Positions 63,614-64,000 of a stretch of 64,000 bases of DNA are shown here, one piece after another. The notes beneath the pieces are model-generated. The model was not told where the DNA came from. It worked only from the letters and a program-made list of their open reading frames with translations, and did not search any database. The stretch is from Methanothermobacter sp. CaT2 (lineage in GTDB: Archaea > Methanobacteriota > Methanobacteria > Methanobacteriales > Methanothermobacteraceae), in NCBI RefSeq assembly GCF_000828575.1, contig NZ_AP011952.1:1582501-1646500 (forward strand). Reading direction: 5' to 3'. Positions within the stretch are counted from its first letter, which is position 1, and each line of letters begins with the position of its first letter. Made by a program: the position numbers and the translations under genes.

Positions 63614-63973
63614 TTGAGGGACATTCTCGAAATGCTGAAGAAAAGTGTGGGACTTGATGAGGAAGTTAAGGAACCCGAGGAGACGGAAACCATAATAGTG
63701 CCGGAGCACTCCTTCTACGAGATCATTCTCCTGAAGGCAAAATCCATTGGCGATGTGGACGATGCCCTCTCCCAGGTGACCGATGAGAAGAATCCGGTTA
63801 TACTTGATCTCACCGAGATCCAGAGAGATAATCCATCGGATTTCAAGACAGTGGGGGAACGCATAAAGGATCTCAGAGAGAATCATGGTGCAGAGGCGAT
63901 ACTCCTCTGCAATAAGGAGAAAAATGTGGTGATAATAACTCCACGGGAAATTAAACTCATCAGAAAGGGGTAG
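63614..63973 (+). CDS. sepF: SepF cell-division protein (archaeal FtsZ anchor)
   Basis: SepF ties FtsZ to the membrane in archaea. The N-terminus MRDILEMLKKSVGL is the membrane-targeting amphipathic helix, followed by a short acidic linker and the SepF core at residues about 28-119 (ILLKAKSIGDVDDALSQV, ITPREIKLI). Length 119 is typical. The start is TTG, directly after the DUF1611 TAG, with GGGGAG upstream, so both genes are coupled. FtsZ itself is outside the window. Confidence 0.9.
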   Translation: MRDILEMLKKSVGLDEEVKEPEETETIIVPEHSFYEIILLKAKSIGDVDDALSQVTDEKNPVILDLTEIQRDNPSDFKTVGERIKDLRENHGAEAILLCNKEKNVVIITPREIKLIRKG

Positions 63974-63980
63974 TGAACGT

Positions 63981-64000
63981 ATGGAGCTTCCGATAACCAA
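63981..64000 (+). CDS. Start of the next gene, truncated at window end
   Basis: ATG 63981 follows GGGGTAG and begins MELPIT, seven bases after the SepF stop. Only the first six codons are visible, so the product cannot be named. Spacing suggests it continues the DUF1611-sepF operon. Confidence 0.5.

Noticed and set aside
1-64000. CRISPR array, tRNA or rRNA genes, insertion sequences
   Set aside because: None were seen on either strand. The only tandem repeats are the two short duplications reported.

Overview
The window comes from a thermophilic hydrogenotrophic methanogen, almost certainly a Methanothermobacter. The evidence is an archaeal information-processing set (MCM helicase, NMD3, aIF2-beta, Lhr-Core helicase, NucS), methanogen-type genes (2-phosphoglycerate kinase, SepF, DUF5518, Yip1-like membrane proteins), heavy use of TTG and GTG starts behind GGAGGTGAT-type ribosome sites, and TATA boxes near -27. 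From memory, the MCM, RmlC and Lhr proteins closely match those of M. thermautotrophicus Delta H (MTH1770, MTH1790, MTH1802), in the same order. A few MCM residues differ from the Delta H protein as I recall it, so this is probably another strain or species. I see no rRNA, tRNA, CRISPR array, insertion sequence or prophage.

Layout. 1-4.1 kb: sugar-nucleotide and sugar-phosphate genes (a divergent phosphohexomutase, a nucleotidyltransferase, an OtsB-like phosphatase and a frameshifted GalT-like gene). 4.1-10.6 kb: MutS2-like ATPase, U32 protein, a REC-PAS-GAF sensor and thymidylate kinase. 10.6-15.3 kb: a long minus-strand block for translation and replication (small protein, TyrS, NMD3, aIF2-beta, MCM). 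15.4-25.6 kb: mixed membrane, regulatory and redox genes, including a photolyase-like protein that lacks part of its Fe-S site and a voltage-gated-type channel with a non-canonical filter. 25.6-29.9 kb: the dTDP-rhamnose operon rmlDACB with a HAD phosphatase. 30-37.5 kb: an ArsR-cyclase-TrmO cluster, a structured non-coding region and the UbiA-PdeM-Lhr operon.

38.3-42.4 kb holds what looks like a C50 carotenoid (bacterioruberin-type) locus: phytoene desaturase, phytoene synthase, a lycopene-elongase-like UbiA and a CruF-like hydratase. The phytoene synthase is interrupted by an in-frame TAG. 43-52.6 kb carries MntP, an HtrA-MoxR-VWA cluster, NucS, an M48 protease, and a plus-strand run from ferredoxin to a HIT-like protein. 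52.7-59.9 kb has a ferritin-like protein, a frameshifted DUF362 ferredoxin, NadA, NadC, and a tightly overlapped operon RNase Z-MscS-sortase-roadblock. 60-64 kb has a histone-fold protein with a C-terminal coiled coil, a ZPR1 protein, 2-phosphoglycerate kinase, a second roadblock protein, DUF1611 and SepF.

Three genes are disrupted (GalT-like, phytoene synthase, DUF362), each by a single-base event. These may be real recent inactivations or sequence errors, and the raw reads would decide. The most interesting items are the carotenoid locus, the coiled-coil histone, the candidate structured RNA near 32.1 kb, the channel and photolyase with altered key residues, and the MscS-sortase-roadblock operon.
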